The notes under the pieces: model-generated
What the model saw: only the letters and a program-made list of their open reading frames with translations
The model's database searches: none
What the model was told of the DNA's origin: nothing
Made by a program: the position numbers and the translations under genes
Part shown: in pieces, positions 1 through 6,591 of the stretch
Numbering within the stretch: position 1 is the stretch's first letter
Layout of the letters: each line of letters begins with the position of its first letter
Origin: Lentisphaerota bacterium
Lineage (GTDB): Bacteria; Verrucomicrobiota; Lentisphaeria; Victivallales; UBA1829
Assembly: GCA_015061565.1 (NCBI GenBank)
Contig: SUWI01000014.1
Span: 1 to 44,230 of the forward strand
Reading direction: 5' to 3'
DNA: 44,230 bases

Positions 1-1
1 A

Positions 2-565
2 TCCGGCAACGTGCAATCGCTCCTGAACTTCTCCATGCAGGCACCGTACAGCTGTTTCTACAAGCTGTTCCTGGGATGTGCATCGCTGATCTATCCGCCG
101 GAATTCCCCGCCACCACCTTATCGGGCTCATGCTATTACAGCACATTCTACGATTGCTCCGCCCTGCTGACGGCTCCCGCTTTGCCCGCCACGGCTTTAG
201 CCGGGGAATGCTACAAATATATGTTCTACCATTGCAGCTCGCTCACGGCTATGCCAGCTTTACCGGCCACCGCCCTCAGTTACCACTGTTATAAAGACAT
301 GTTCAACGGATGCGCGTCTATGGCATCGATGGCCGTCCTTCCCGCTCCTGTTCTGGCGGCGAACTGTTACGAGGATATGTTCATTAATTGCCGATCCTTA
401 ACGGGGATCGAGGTAAATTTTACGAGCTGGACCGGATTCACGAACGCGACGAATAACTGGGTCTACGGCGTTTCCGCCGCTGGGACATTCACCAAGCCCG
501 CCGACCTGCCCGAAGAATACGGTGCGAGCAGAATCCCGTCCGGATGGACAATCATTAACAAGTGA
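2..565 (+). CDS. Cys/Leu-rich 26-residue repeat protein, 5' partial
   Basis: The frame is open to the left edge of the window, so the N-terminus is missing. At least 187 residues are visible. They consist mainly of repeats of about 26 residues with the pattern C-Y-x-x-M/T-F-x-x-C-x-S-L/M followed by P-A-L-P-A-T-A-L, seen from about residue 28 to 135; a non-repeated tail follows with a Thr/Phe/Trp-rich stretch. Such Cys-Tyr...Phe...Cys leucine-rich repeats resemble BspA-like surface proteins and repeat proteins of gut phages, where they serve adhesion. The gene lies 7 bp before another phage-type gene and is co-directional with the cassette up to 2209, so a phage tail or receptor-binding role is inferred, not shown. 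Confidence 0.6.
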   Translation, partial: SGNVQSLLNFSMQAPYSCFYKLFLGCASLIYPPEFPATTLSGSCYYSTFYDCSALLTAPALPATALAGECYKYMFYHCSSLTAMPALPATALSYHCYKDMFNGCASMASMAVLPAPVLAANCYEDMFINCRSLTGIEVNFTSWTGFTNATNNWVYGVSAAGTFTKPADLPEEYGASRIPSGWTIINK

Positions 566-572
566 GGTTAAT

Positions 573-974
573 ATGTGGCTCAAGGAAGAAAACGGCAGAC
601 TGATCCCGCCTCCGGTCAACTATCGGACTGCGGACGGCTGGATCATGAATTTCTACAAAAACCCGGAGGCGATGATCCGCTACGGCTGGCGCGAATGGAC
701 GCGGGAAGAATATGACGCCTGGTATCGGGAACATCCGGAACCCGTCATTCCGAGGACGCAATGCACGAAATACGAGCTGGTGACCTGTCTGCAGGAGCAT
801 TTCCCGGAACTGCTGGCCCGTTTCCGGGAAGCATACGCGCAATCGACCGTCCTGCAATTCTACTGGAACAGCGTTCTCGATCTCGACCGGAACAATGCCG
901 ATTTCCAGACGCTGGTCAACACCCTCGGCGTGACCTCGGAACAGCTCGACGAAATCTTCAGCAAATTCGAATAG
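573..974 (+). CDS. Phage-type hypothetical protein (133 aa)
   Basis: The ATG at 573 follows a GAGG ribosome-binding site directly after the upstream stop (TGA at 563-565), which makes it a better start than in-frame codons inside the preceding gene. The soluble protein is rich in Trp, Tyr and acidic residues; its N-terminal part (PPPVNYRTADGWIMNFYKNP) resembles small proteins seen beside tail genes in gut phages, and the C-terminus (VTSEQLDEIFSKFE) looks like a short helical repeat. I do not recognise a named family. Its stop codon TAG (972-974) lies in the first unit of a 9-bp tandem repeat. A tail accessory role is inferred only from the neighbours. Confidence 0.6.
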   Translation: MWLKEENGRLIPPPVNYRTADGWIMNFYKNPEAMIRYGWREWTREEYDAWYREHPEPVIPRTQCTKYELVTCLQEHFPELLARFREAYAQSTVLQFYWNSVLDLDRNNADFQTLVNTLGVTSEQLDEIFSKFE

Positions 975-1003
975 GTCTTATAGGACCTATAGGACTTATA
1001 GGA
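971..1003 (+). repeat. 9-bp tandem repeat ATAGGnCnT, about 3.7 units
   Basis: Three consecutive 9-mers, ATAGGTCTT, ATAGGACCT and ATAGGACTT, are followed by a partial ATAGGA. The array begins at the stop codon of the upstream gene and ends in an AGGAG-like sequence that serves as the ribosome-binding site for the next ATG at 1011. Confidence 0.85.
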
Positions 1004-1010
1004 GAATAAC

Positions 1011-1073
1011 ATGGAATTATCGAGGCAAAATTATATACATCATCCGCATTGTAAAGGAGACATATCATGCTGA
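1011..1073 (+). CDS. Possible 20-aa leader peptide overlapping the DUF1353 gene
   Basis: An ATG at 1011 sits 8 nt behind AGGAG and opens a 20-codon frame (MELSRQNYIHHPHCKGDISC). Its TGA at 1071-1073 overlaps the first codons of the gene starting at 1067. The second ribosome-binding site, AAAGGAG, for the 1067 gene lies inside this frame. The arrangement is that of a translationally coupled leader peptide. Nothing in the peptide itself identifies a function, and it could be a chance frame. Confidence 0.3.
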   Translation: MELSRQNYIHHPHCKGDISC

Positions 1074-1420
1074 TCGACATCCACCAGAGCGACGCCCAGG
1101 GAAACGTCTACACGCTGCGGCAGGACCTCTACGTTGACGGCCTGACCGTTCCGGCGGGATTTTCCAGCGACGGCGCGAGCGTGCCGCGTTTCTTCTGGCG
1201 GCTGGTCTTCCCGCCCGGAGATCAGAAGGCATTACGCGCGGCATTCGTGCACGATTGGCTCTACCGGACGCATCCGGACGGCTGGAGCCGGGAAGCCGCC
1301 GACATGTTGTTCCTGAAACTGCTGATCTCCGACTGGATGCCGAAATACCGTGCCGTTCTGGCCTGGCTGGGCGTCCGGCTTTTCGGCGGCGCCGCCTGGA
1401 AAGCGGGAAGGCAAAAATGA
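1067..1420 (+). CDS. DUF1353 family phage protein
   Basis: The 117-residue protein matches the DUF1353 family in length and core motifs: a V-P-A-G-F-x-S-D-G-A-S-V-P-R segment (about residues 29-42) and A-A-F-V-H-D-W-L-Y (about 58-66), followed by a C-terminal hydrophobic stretch. DUF1353 proteins are small, mostly phage-encoded and without a settled function; the conserved S-D-G-A-S-x-P and HDxLY motifs have suggested a peptidase-like or structural role. AAAGGAG lies 9 nt before the ATG. The stop overlaps the next start (ATGA at 1417-1420), so the two are translated together. Family assignment is firm; function is not known. Confidence 0.85.
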   Translation: MLIDIHQSDAQGNVYTLRQDLYVDGLTVPAGFSSDGASVPRFFWRLVFPPGDQKALRAAFVHDWLYRTHPDGWSREAADMLFLKLLISDWMPKYRAVLAWLGVRLFGGAAWKAGRQK

Positions 1421-1653
1421 GCGAAACGGCCATCATCACCCTGATCGGGATCCTCTGGGGCGTGGTCCAGATGTGCATCGCCGGGATCCTCGGCTGGATA
1501 GCGCTGGAACTTCGCCTGATCCGGCAGGGGCTTGAAAACAAAGTAGAGAAGGACGACTGCAAGGACAGCATGTGCAGTCATTACAAAGAGATCCAGAACC
1601 TCTGGAAAGAAACCCGGGACCAGGGCGAACGCATCGCCAAACTGGAACCATAA
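1417..1653 (+). CDS. Small single-span membrane protein, holin- or spanin-like
   Basis: A 78-residue protein whose start overlaps the previous stop (ATGA). Residues about 3-27 (IITLIGILWGVVQMCIAGILGWIA) form one transmembrane helix; the remainder is charged and predicted helical or coiled coil (LENKVEKDD...). This layout, one N-terminal anchor plus a short coiled coil, is common for phage lysis accessory proteins encoded just before a lipoprotein, as is the case here. No sequence family is recognisable, so a role in host lysis is inferred from topology and gene order only. Confidence 0.65.
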   Translation: MSETAIITLIGILWGVVQMCIAGILGWIALELRLIRQGLENKVEKDDCKDSMCSHYKEIQNLWKETRDQGERIAKLEP

Positions 1654-1669
1654 CAGAAAGGAATCCAAA

Positions 1670-2209
1670 ATGAAAAGTCACAAGTCACAAGTCTCAAGCC
1701 TCAAGAACCCGCAGATCTCGCGTCATGCCATGTCTTCCGCGCCCTCCGTATTCTCCGTTTTCTCCGTCTTCTCCGTATTCAGTTCGCGCTTCCCGCGCCC
1801 CATCCGTGCCGGTCTGTGTCTGTCCGTGTCCGTCTGTGTTCTCGCGCTGACCGGCTGCGCCACCGAGAAAATCGCCGAAGGACTGGCCACCAAGAACACC
1901 AGCGGCAACGGCACGGTGATCGAAAGTAACATCGGGATCAACACCGACACGAAGATCCCCGAGCTGAAAACGTTGTTCATCAGCGGAGACATCGCAACGG
2001 TAAAAGCCGGAACCAATGCGGTCAGTTACCGGGAAGAATCGAGCTCCAGCGTCTGGAACGCTTCGAGCGTGACGAAAAAGCGCTTTCTCGCGATCACGCT
2101 TACGGATGCCGGCGATGTTCCCGCCGCGATCAAGGCCGTCGCCGAAGTTTTCAAGACCGCCGAAGCAGAAATCACCAGGGAAGCGGAGAAGGAAACCTCC
2201 CAGGAATGA
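1670..2209 (+). CDS. Lipoprotein with a repeat-derived long leader
   Basis: The ATG at 1670 follows AAAGGAA at good spacing, so the whole 179-residue frame is probably translated. The lipobox L-T-G-C places the modified cysteine near residue 63, far deeper than the usual 18-25. The extra N-terminus is made of low-complexity DNA: AAGTCACAAGTCACAAG-type sequence, then the (TTCTCCGT)n repeat read as SVFSVFSVF, then GTGTCTGTCCGTGTCC read as LCLSVSVC, which forms the hydrophobic core of the signal peptide. The mature part (about 117 residues) has a Ser/Thr-rich middle and a Glu-rich C-terminal helix. It matches no family I know. It closes the phage-type cassette and follows the small membrane protein, which would suit an outer-membrane spanin-like or superinfection role; that is a guess. 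Confidence 0.65.
   Translation: MKSHKSQVSSLKNPQISRHAMSSAPSVFSVFSVFSVFSSRFPRPIRAGLCLSVSVCVLALTGCATEKIAEGLATKNTSGNGTVIESNIGINTDTKIPELKTLFISGDIATVKAGTNAVSYREESSSSVWNASSVTKKRFLAITLTDAGDVPAAIKAVAEVFKTAEAEITREAEKETSQE
1729..1800 (+). repeat. (TTCTCCGT)n dispersed repeat, copy 1, inside the lipoprotein leader
   Basis: CATGTCTTCCGCG is followed by four CTCCGT-type units and then ATTCAGTTCGCG and a CCGCGCCC tail. The same order of blocks is seen at 6886-6956 and 39620-39683, both intergenic. This copy is read in frame. Confidence 0.85.
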
Positions 2210-2212
2210 AAA

Positions 2213-2247
2213 AGCTCCGGGATCCTGCTGCCAGGATCTCCGGAGCT
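2213..2247 (-). terminator. Rho-independent terminator of mscS
   Basis: A near-perfect 15-16 bp stem (AGCTCCGGGATCCTG / CAGGATCTCCGGAGCT) has a 4-nt CTGC loop. Read on the minus strand it is followed by TTTTT, so it terminates mscS transcription; it also lies 3 bp past the lipoprotein stop and may block readthrough from the plus strand. Confidence 0.85.
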
Positions 2248-2268
2248 GTTGTTCCAGATGAAACGTGA

Positions 2269-3186
2269 TCAGGCGTTCTTTTTATCCTCGGGGATGGCGT
2301 TGGCAAAAGTGATGACACGCTGCGGGAAGGGGATGTTCAGGCCGGCCGACTCAATGGTTTCCTTGAGCTGACCTTTGATCTCCCAGTAGGCATCCCAGTA
2401 TTTGGCCGTGGGGACCCAAAAACGGAGAGTCAGGTTCACGGAACTGTCAGCGAGATCGGCGACCAGGACCTGGGGAGCAGGATCCTTCAGGATGATCTGA
2501 TTTTTCTCCAACAGGCTCTGGAGGATCTTGATGCCCTGGGGCAGAGAATCGCCATAGGAAATGCCGACGGTGATATCGACCCGGCGGGTCTCATTGCGGG
2601 AATAATTCTTGACCGGGGTGCCGAAAATCACACTGTTCGGGGCGGCGATGAAAATGCCGTCGGGAGTGGACAAAGTGGTCGTGAAGAGGCCCATTTCCTT
2701 GATGATGCCGCTGACCGAACCGCAATCCACATAGTCGCCGACCTTGTAGGGGCGAAGCAGAAGCAGCATGATTCCGGCAGCGATATTGCTCAGGGAATCC
2801 TTCATGGCCAGGCCGACCGCCAAGCCGGCGGCGCCGAGCACGGTGAGAAGGCTGGCGGTGTTGAAACCGAAGAGATCCAGAATGATCAGGACAGCGAACA
2901 GCCAGATGAAAGTTCTCGCGATCGAGTAGAAAATCTTGCCGACAGAAGGATCCAGGGAAGGAACTTTGGCCACTGCGCTCTGGATGATTTTCCGGACCAG
3001 ACGTCCGACGAACAAGGCGATGAGGATGATCAACAGGGTGAGGACGAGGATCCTGCCGAAATGAAGGATCGAATCCGAATAAGTGGCCCAGAAATTATCC
3101 CATGCCTGCTGATAATTGCCCTGCTGGACAGTGTCTGCCACCTGATCGATGACTTTTTGCGTTTTTGCCGCCGCATCGTTTGCCAT
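2269..3186 (-). CDS. mscS: Small-conductance mechanosensitive channel MscS
   Basis: The 305-residue protein is close to the 286 residues of E. coli MscS. An N-terminal amphipathic region (1-40) precedes three transmembrane helices; the pore-lining TM3 carries the family signature G-A-A-G-L-A-V-G-L-A-M-K-D-S-L-S-N (about residues 118-134), with the Gly/Ala packing pattern and kink typical of the channel. The beta domain (R-P-Y-K-V-G-D-Y-V) and the alpha/beta C-terminal domain ending in I-P-F-P-Q-R follow. It releases solutes on hypo-osmotic shock from the cytoplasmic membrane. AAAGGAG precedes the ATG. It is separated from guaA by a terminator, so it probably has its own promoter. Confidence 0.95.
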   Translation of the reverse strand: MANDAAAKTQKVIDQVADTVQQGNYQQAWDNFWATYSDSILHFGRILVLTLLIILIALFVGRLVRKIIQSAVAKVPSLDPSVGKIFYSIARTFIWLFAVLIILDLFGFNTASLLTVLGAAGLAVGLAMKDSLSNIAAGIMLLLLRPYKVGDYVDCGSVSGIIKEMGLFTTTLSTPDGIFIAAPNSVIFGTPVKNYSRNETRRVDITVGISYGDSLPQGIKILQSLLEKNQIILKDPAPQVLVADLADSSVNLTLRFWVPTAKYWDAYWEIKGQLKETIESAGLNIPFPQRVITFANAIPEDKKNA

Positions 3187-3230
3187 AAAAAAACTCCTTT
3201 GATAATTATTGAAAATGTTATTTCAGAAAA

Positions 3231-3264
3231 GGAAAGAGCCGATCCGTTCGGACAAGCTCTTTCC
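3231..3264 (-). terminator. Rho-independent terminator of guaA
   Basis: A perfect 9-bp stem GGAAAGAGC / GCTCTTTCC encloses a 16-nt loop that can itself pair (CCGA..TCGG). On the minus strand it is followed by TTTTCTG. It lies between the guaA stop at 3291 and the mscS start at 3186. Confidence 0.75.
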
Positions 3265-3290
3265 ACAAGATCCGGATCAACGGACCGGGG

Positions 3291-4565
3291 TCATTCCCAT
3301 TCGATGGTTCCCGGGGGCTTCTGGGTAATGTCGTAAACCACGCGGTTGACACCGTCCACCTCGGCAATGATGCGCGAGGCCATGGTTTCCAGCAGTTCCC
3401 ACGGGAGGCGGACGACCTGCGCGGTGACCGCATCGACACTGTTGATGGAACGGATCGCTATCACGTATTCGTAAGTGCGGGCATGGTTCTTCATGCCGAC
3501 GGTTTTCACGGGCACGAAAATCGCGAACGTCTGCCAGGTCTTATGATACCAGCCGGACTTCAGCAGTTCTTCGGTGACGATGGCATCGGCCTCGCGGAGC
3601 ATTTTCAGGGTCACGCGGTCGATGGCGCCGACATGACGGACACCGAGGGACGGTCCGGGGAACGGATGACGGTCGATCAGTTCCGAGGGAAGACCGAGCA
3701 TTCTGCCGACCTTGCGGACCTCGTCCTTGAACAGCCGTTCGACAGGTTCGACGAGTTTGAACTTCAGATCGGGCGGGAGACCGCCGACGTTGTGGTGACT
3801 CTTGATGACGCCGTTGGGATTGCCGTCCATGGGAATACTTTCGAGGATATCCGGGTAAATGGTGCCCTGCCCCAGGAAGGGAGCATTGATCTTGGCTGCG
3901 GCCTCGGCGAAAACGTCGATGAATTCCTTGCCGATGATCTTGCGTTTCTTTTCGGGATCGGAAACCCCGGCGAGTTTGTCGAGGAACCGGTCGGACGCAT
4001 CGATGTAGCAGAGGTTCATGTCAAACGTTTTGGCGAAGACTTTCTGAACCATTTCGGGCTCGTTTTTGCGCAGGAGACCGTGGTTGACGAAGACGCAGGT
4101 GAGCTGTTTGCCGATGGCCTTGTGGATCAGGGCGGCCACGACCGAGGAATCGACGCCGCCGGAAAGACCCAGCACGACTTTCTGATCCCCGACCTGGGCA
4201 CGGATGTCCGCCACCGCTTCGTCGATGAAGTTTTCGAGCTTCCAGAGGCAATGGCAACCGCATTTTTCCTTGCAGAACGCGATGGCTTTTTCAGCCTGAA
4301 CAGCCAGATTGTCTTTAGTGATGGTGAGTTCAAGCAGGGGGAGGCCCATGGCTTTGAACCGGTTGAGATCGGCCTCGCGGGCAGGAACGCCCTGATCGGC
4401 GCAGACGATGAGGCCGACCGGCTTTTCCTGCATGACCCGGTCAACGGGAGTCGTATATGGCATGACCATGGTATAGATCCCGCTGTCCCGGACCAGCCGT
4501 GCCGCCTTCTGAATGTCTTCGCAGACGAAATTCAGCAGGACGATTGTTTCGGGTGTTTGTTTCAT
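3291..4565 (-). CDS. guaA: GMP synthase with a degenerate, shortened glutaminase domain
   Basis: The ATP-pyrophosphatase and dimerisation domains are complete: L-G-L-S-G-G-V-D-S-S PP-loop (about residue 134), G-T-I-Y-P-D, I-K-S-H-H-N-V-G-G-L-P, H-P-F-P-G-P and the C-terminal K-P-P-G-T-I-E-W-E. They convert XMP to GMP in the cytoplasm. The N-terminal class I amidotransferase domain is only about 110 residues instead of about 200. Its first strands can still be aligned (ARLVRDSGIYTMVMPY) but the nucleophile motif G-x-C-Y-G and the F-H-P-E histidine-glutamate pair are absent. Ammonia must come from solution or a separate subunit, as in archaeal two-subunit GMP synthases. The start at 4565 is chosen because GGAG lies 6 nt upstream; an ATG 12 nt earlier (4577) has no such site. 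Confidence 0.93.
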   Translation of the reverse strand: MKQTPETIVLLNFVCEDIQKAARLVRDSGIYTMVMPYTTPVDRVMQEKPVGLIVCADQGVPAREADLNRFKAMGLPLLELTITKDNLAVQAEKAIAFCKEKCGCHCLWKLENFIDEAVADIRAQVGDQKVVLGLSGGVDSSVVAALIHKAIGKQLTCVFVNHGLLRKNEPEMVQKVFAKTFDMNLCYIDASDRFLDKLAGVSDPEKKRKIIGKEFIDVFAEAAAKINAPFLGQGTIYPDILESIPMDGNPNGVIKSHHNVGGLPPDLKFKLVEPVERLFKDEVRKVGRMLGLPSELIDRHPFPGPSLGVRHVGAIDRVTLKMLREADAIVTEELLKSGWYHKTWQTFAIFVPVKTVGMKNHARTYEYVIAIRSINSVDAVTAQVVRLPWELLETMASRIIAEVDGVNRVVYDITQKPPGTIEWE

Positions 4566-4613
4566 CTTTTTCTCCATTGGTTATCTCTTGCGGACAAGAG
4601 AAATTTTAGTGAA

Positions 4614-4642
4614 ACTGTACACGCTGGAACTTTCGATTTCAA
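4614..4642 (-). promoter_or_regulatory. Predicted sigma70-type promoter for guaA
   Basis: On the minus strand TTGAAA (4642-4637) and TACAGT (4619-4614) are 17 bp apart, with the guaA ATG about 50 nt downstream. No purine riboswitch fold is apparent in the short leader. Confidence 0.5.
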
Positions 4643-4687
4643 ATCGGATTTTTATTTTTTTTCAAAAAAAAGCGGCTGGATGGGCGA

Positions 4688-5170
4688 TCAGCTGTTCCGG
4701 TCCCTGCCCGGCGGGAAAACCGGCAAGGCCTGCGCGGCGGCATCCGCCATGATGCGTTCGAAATCCAGCAGGAAATAAAGCAGCGCCATATCATTGCCGC
4801 AGGACCTGATCTTTTCCACCAGGAATTCCTCGATTTTATCCCGGGTCGGCAGACTGGAACCGAACAGCCGGTGATATTCCTGATTGATCTGCTGCCAGAC
4901 GGCCTTGTCCGCACCCGGCTGCCGGACGATCCTCGTCTCAGGCTTGCCGTCCACCAGGATCTTGCAGGTGAACCCGTCCGGGAGATGATGCATCACATGG
5001 GGAAACAGTCTCGTCCAGCATTCTTCGGTCATCGTGCGGGTCTTGCCGGAGTGATAACGGTTGATCTGGGCCTGGGTGAATCCGGCTTTGCGGGCCAGTT
5101 TCAAGGCGCCGCCGCGCTCATCCCGGCAGGTTCGCCGGATCGCTTCACGGACTTCTTCGGTAATGGTCAT
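4688..5170 (-). CDS. Phage-type HTH repressor
   Basis: The 160-residue protein starts at 5170 behind GGAGGAG; longer upstream frames lack such a site. Residues about 20-50 form an XRE-like helix-turn-helix (LKLARKAGFTQAQINRYHSGK). The C-terminal two thirds (FTCKILVDGKPETRIV..., then a helical LLYFLLDFERIM) would serve oligomerisation. No autoprotease Ser-Lys dyad is visible. The gene is transcribed away from a three-gene early operon across a region with two 20-bp palindromes, the usual layout of a temperate phage immunity region. It shares the ARKxGxTQ...SG...R-x-F-P pattern with the repressor at 16299-16643. Repressor function is a strong inference; binding to these palindromes is not proven. 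Confidence 0.75.
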   Translation of the reverse strand: MTITEEVREAIRRTCRDERGGALKLARKAGFTQAQINRYHSGKTRTMTEECWTRLFPHVMHHLPDGFTCKILVDGKPETRIVRQPGADKAVWQQINQEYHRLFGSSLPTRDKIEEFLVEKIRSCGNDMALLYFLLDFERIMADAAAQALPVFPPGRDRNS

Positions 5171-5298
5171 GCTCGTCTCCTCCTTGCGGTTCGCACCGCA
5201 GCGTAAATCCTCCGGCCGGGGCCGTCTGTCAACCGGAATATACCCCGCCCCGCACAAAAAACAAATTTTTTTGTGTTTTTTTATCGAAATCCGCTTGA

Positions 5299-5350
5299 AA
5301 TTATCTTTTGAGATAATTATATTATCCAGTAATTATCTTGAATGATAATT
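5299..5350. promoter_or_regulatory. Tandem palindromic operators of the prophage immunity region
   Basis: Two perfect 20-bp palindromes share the half-site AATTATC: AATTATCTTTTGAGATAATT (5299-5318) and AATTATCTTGAATGATAATT (5331-5350), 32 bp centre to centre. Between them GATAATTATATTATC (5312-5326) makes a third inverted repeat from neighbouring half-sites. They lie in the AT-rich divergent region between the repressor start (5170) and the HTH gene (5382), which also contains a 9-bp inverted repeat CACAAAAAA/TTTTTTGTG at about 5257-5279. Confidence 0.75.
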
Positions 5351-5381
5351 AAAACCGTGCCAATGCGGGGGAAAACAAGAG

Positions 5382-5564
5382 ATGAGCCGGCTGAAAAAGA
5401 AGATCAAGACCTGCGGGAAGACGCAGATGGAGATCGCGAAACAGATCGGGATCGACCGGAAAACGGTAAACCGGCAATGCCGGGACGGGATCCGGACAGT
5501 GCGGGTCGCGCGGCGGTATGCCGAGATCCTGAAATGCACCCCGCAGGAGCTGCTGGAATACTGA
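5382..5564 (+). CDS. Small HTH protein, Ner/Cro-like
   Basis: A 60-residue protein that is almost entirely one helix-turn-helix domain (T-Q-M-E-I-A-K-Q-I-G-I-D-R-K-T-V-N-R, about residues 14-31), preceded by a Lys/Arg-rich N-terminus. As the first rightward gene after the operators, opposite the repressor, it occupies the position of Ner or Cro, which turn down early and repressor transcription. The ribosome-binding site is weak (a G-rich stretch 12-16 nt upstream). It is short but has a clear domain and fits the operon, so I consider it real. Confidence 0.7.
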   Translation: MSRLKKKIKTCGKTQMEIAKQIGIDRKTVNRQCRDGIRTVRVARRYAEILKCTPQELLEY

Positions 5565-5603
5565 CGATGACCACCCATAACCCTGAAAGGAATAAGACCG
5601 ATC

Positions 5604-6059
5604 ATGAACGAAGAAGAAAAAGTTCAGCGCAGGAAAACAGCCGAAACCGCCAAAGAGAACCATGAAGAGGAAATGGTCCGCACATCGGAACGGCTCGAAC
5701 CGATCGAGATCTCGCTGAGCGCGGTGCTGGAAATCGCCCGGGCGGCGCAGCGGATCGACACGCTGGATGAACTGGAGGACCACACGGTGGAAGCGGGGAA
5801 GAAAAAAATCAGGCTCCGCCGGGCGGTGCGTTCGCTGGAACAGATCTGCTGCGATCCGCGCCGGATCGCGGCGCTGATGCTGCATGCCGCCGACAATCCC
5901 GACTGGGCCTGGGTCAATTTCTGGGCGGTCTTCTGTCCGGAAATGAACTTGAAGCAGATGGCAAGGCTGCGCCATACCAATATCAGCACCGTAAAATATT
6001 ATCTGCGCCGGACCGAACTGCCGTCCGACATTTACGATTTCATACCGGAAAACCATTGA
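5604..6059 (+). CDS. Phage early protein with C-terminal HTH-like segment
   Basis: The 151-residue protein starts behind AAGGAA. The N-terminal 45 residues are highly charged and predicted coiled or disordered; a helical middle follows (residues about 50-110). The C-terminal M-N-L-K-Q-M-A-R-L-R-H-T-N-I-S-T-V-K-Y-Y-L-R-R reads as a sigma70-region-4-like or MerR-type helix-turn-helix. I do not recognise the family. Position between the Ner-like and the Gam-like gene suggests an early regulatory or replication role. Confidence 0.65.
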   Translation: MNEEEKVQRRKTAETAKENHEEEMVRTSERLEPIEISLSAVLEIARAAQRIDTLDELEDHTVEAGKKKIRLRRAVRSLEQICCDPRRIAALMLHAADNPDWAWVNFWAVFCPEMNLKQMARLRHTNISTVKYYLRRTELPSDIYDFIPENH

Positions 6060-6075
6060 ACATGAGGATATCCCT

Positions 6076-6567
6076 ATGCCGAAACCATTATCCGACAACC
6101 GCAAATACCGCGCGATGACCGTGGAACAGGCGGATCAGCTGTTTCAGAAGATCGCCCTGCTGACCATCGAACTGAACCATATTTCATCCGGTTACGAGGC
6201 GAAAATTGCGGAATTGAAAGCCGCGGCCGTCCGCGAAACCGAACTGCGCGAAGTCGAACTGAAAATTCTGGAAGAGGAACTGACCGGGTATATCCTGGCC
6301 AATCCGGAACGATTCATCAAGCCGCGTCAGCATGTCACCGAATACGGCAAATACGGTGTGCGCCAGGTCGCCGGACTGGAGATCACGGATGAAGAGGCAG
6401 TCAAAGCCTCGGTCCGCCTGCATAACATCCCCGCGCTGACCGTGATCGAAAAGCTGGACAGGAAAGCGCTGGAAAAAGCGATTTCGGAAGGGATCACGCT
6501 CGACGGCTGCGAAATGCGCCGGGGCGAGGTCGCCAGCTACACGGTAGCGAAAGCCCTGCTGGAATAA
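6076..6567 (+). CDS. Host-nuclease inhibitor Gam-like protein
   Basis: The 163-residue protein matches the layout and length of phage Mu Gam: a long N-terminal amphipathic helix that dimerises (LFQKIALLTIELNHI...KIAELKAAAVRETELREVELKILEEEL, about residues 18-75), then N-P-E-R-F-I-K and a beta strand pair around G-K-Y-G-V-R-Q-V-A-G-L, and a C-terminal helix with L-D-R-K-A-L-E-K-A-I. Mu Gam and its relatives, structurally related to Ku, coat DNA ends and block exonucleases. It is the last gene of the rightward early operon and is followed by a strong terminator; the transposase A and B genes expected beside Gam are absent, so the operon is a remnant. GAGGATAT precedes the ATG. Confidence 0.75.
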   Translation: MPKPLSDNRKYRAMTVEQADQLFQKIALLTIELNHISSGYEAKIAELKAAAVRETELREVELKILEEELTGYILANPERFIKPRQHVTEYGKYGVRQVAGLEITDEEAVKASVRLHNIPALTVIEKLDRKALEKAISEGITLDGCEMRRGEVASYTVAKALLE

Positions 6568-6591
6568 CCGGACAGACCGGATCACCCTCCC

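Noticed and set aside
3291-3360. guaA 3' end as an integration site for the nearby phage genes
   Set aside because: The guaA 3' end is a known target elsewhere, but here it faces mscS directly and no repeat of its end was seen in the window.
4566-4687. Purine riboswitch upstream of guaA
   Set aside because: The leader after the predicted promoter is about 50 nt, with no recognisable three-way junction.
3483-4778. A 431-codon open frame antisense to guaA
   Set aside because: guaA is beyond doubt on the other strand; the frame is a compositional shadow.
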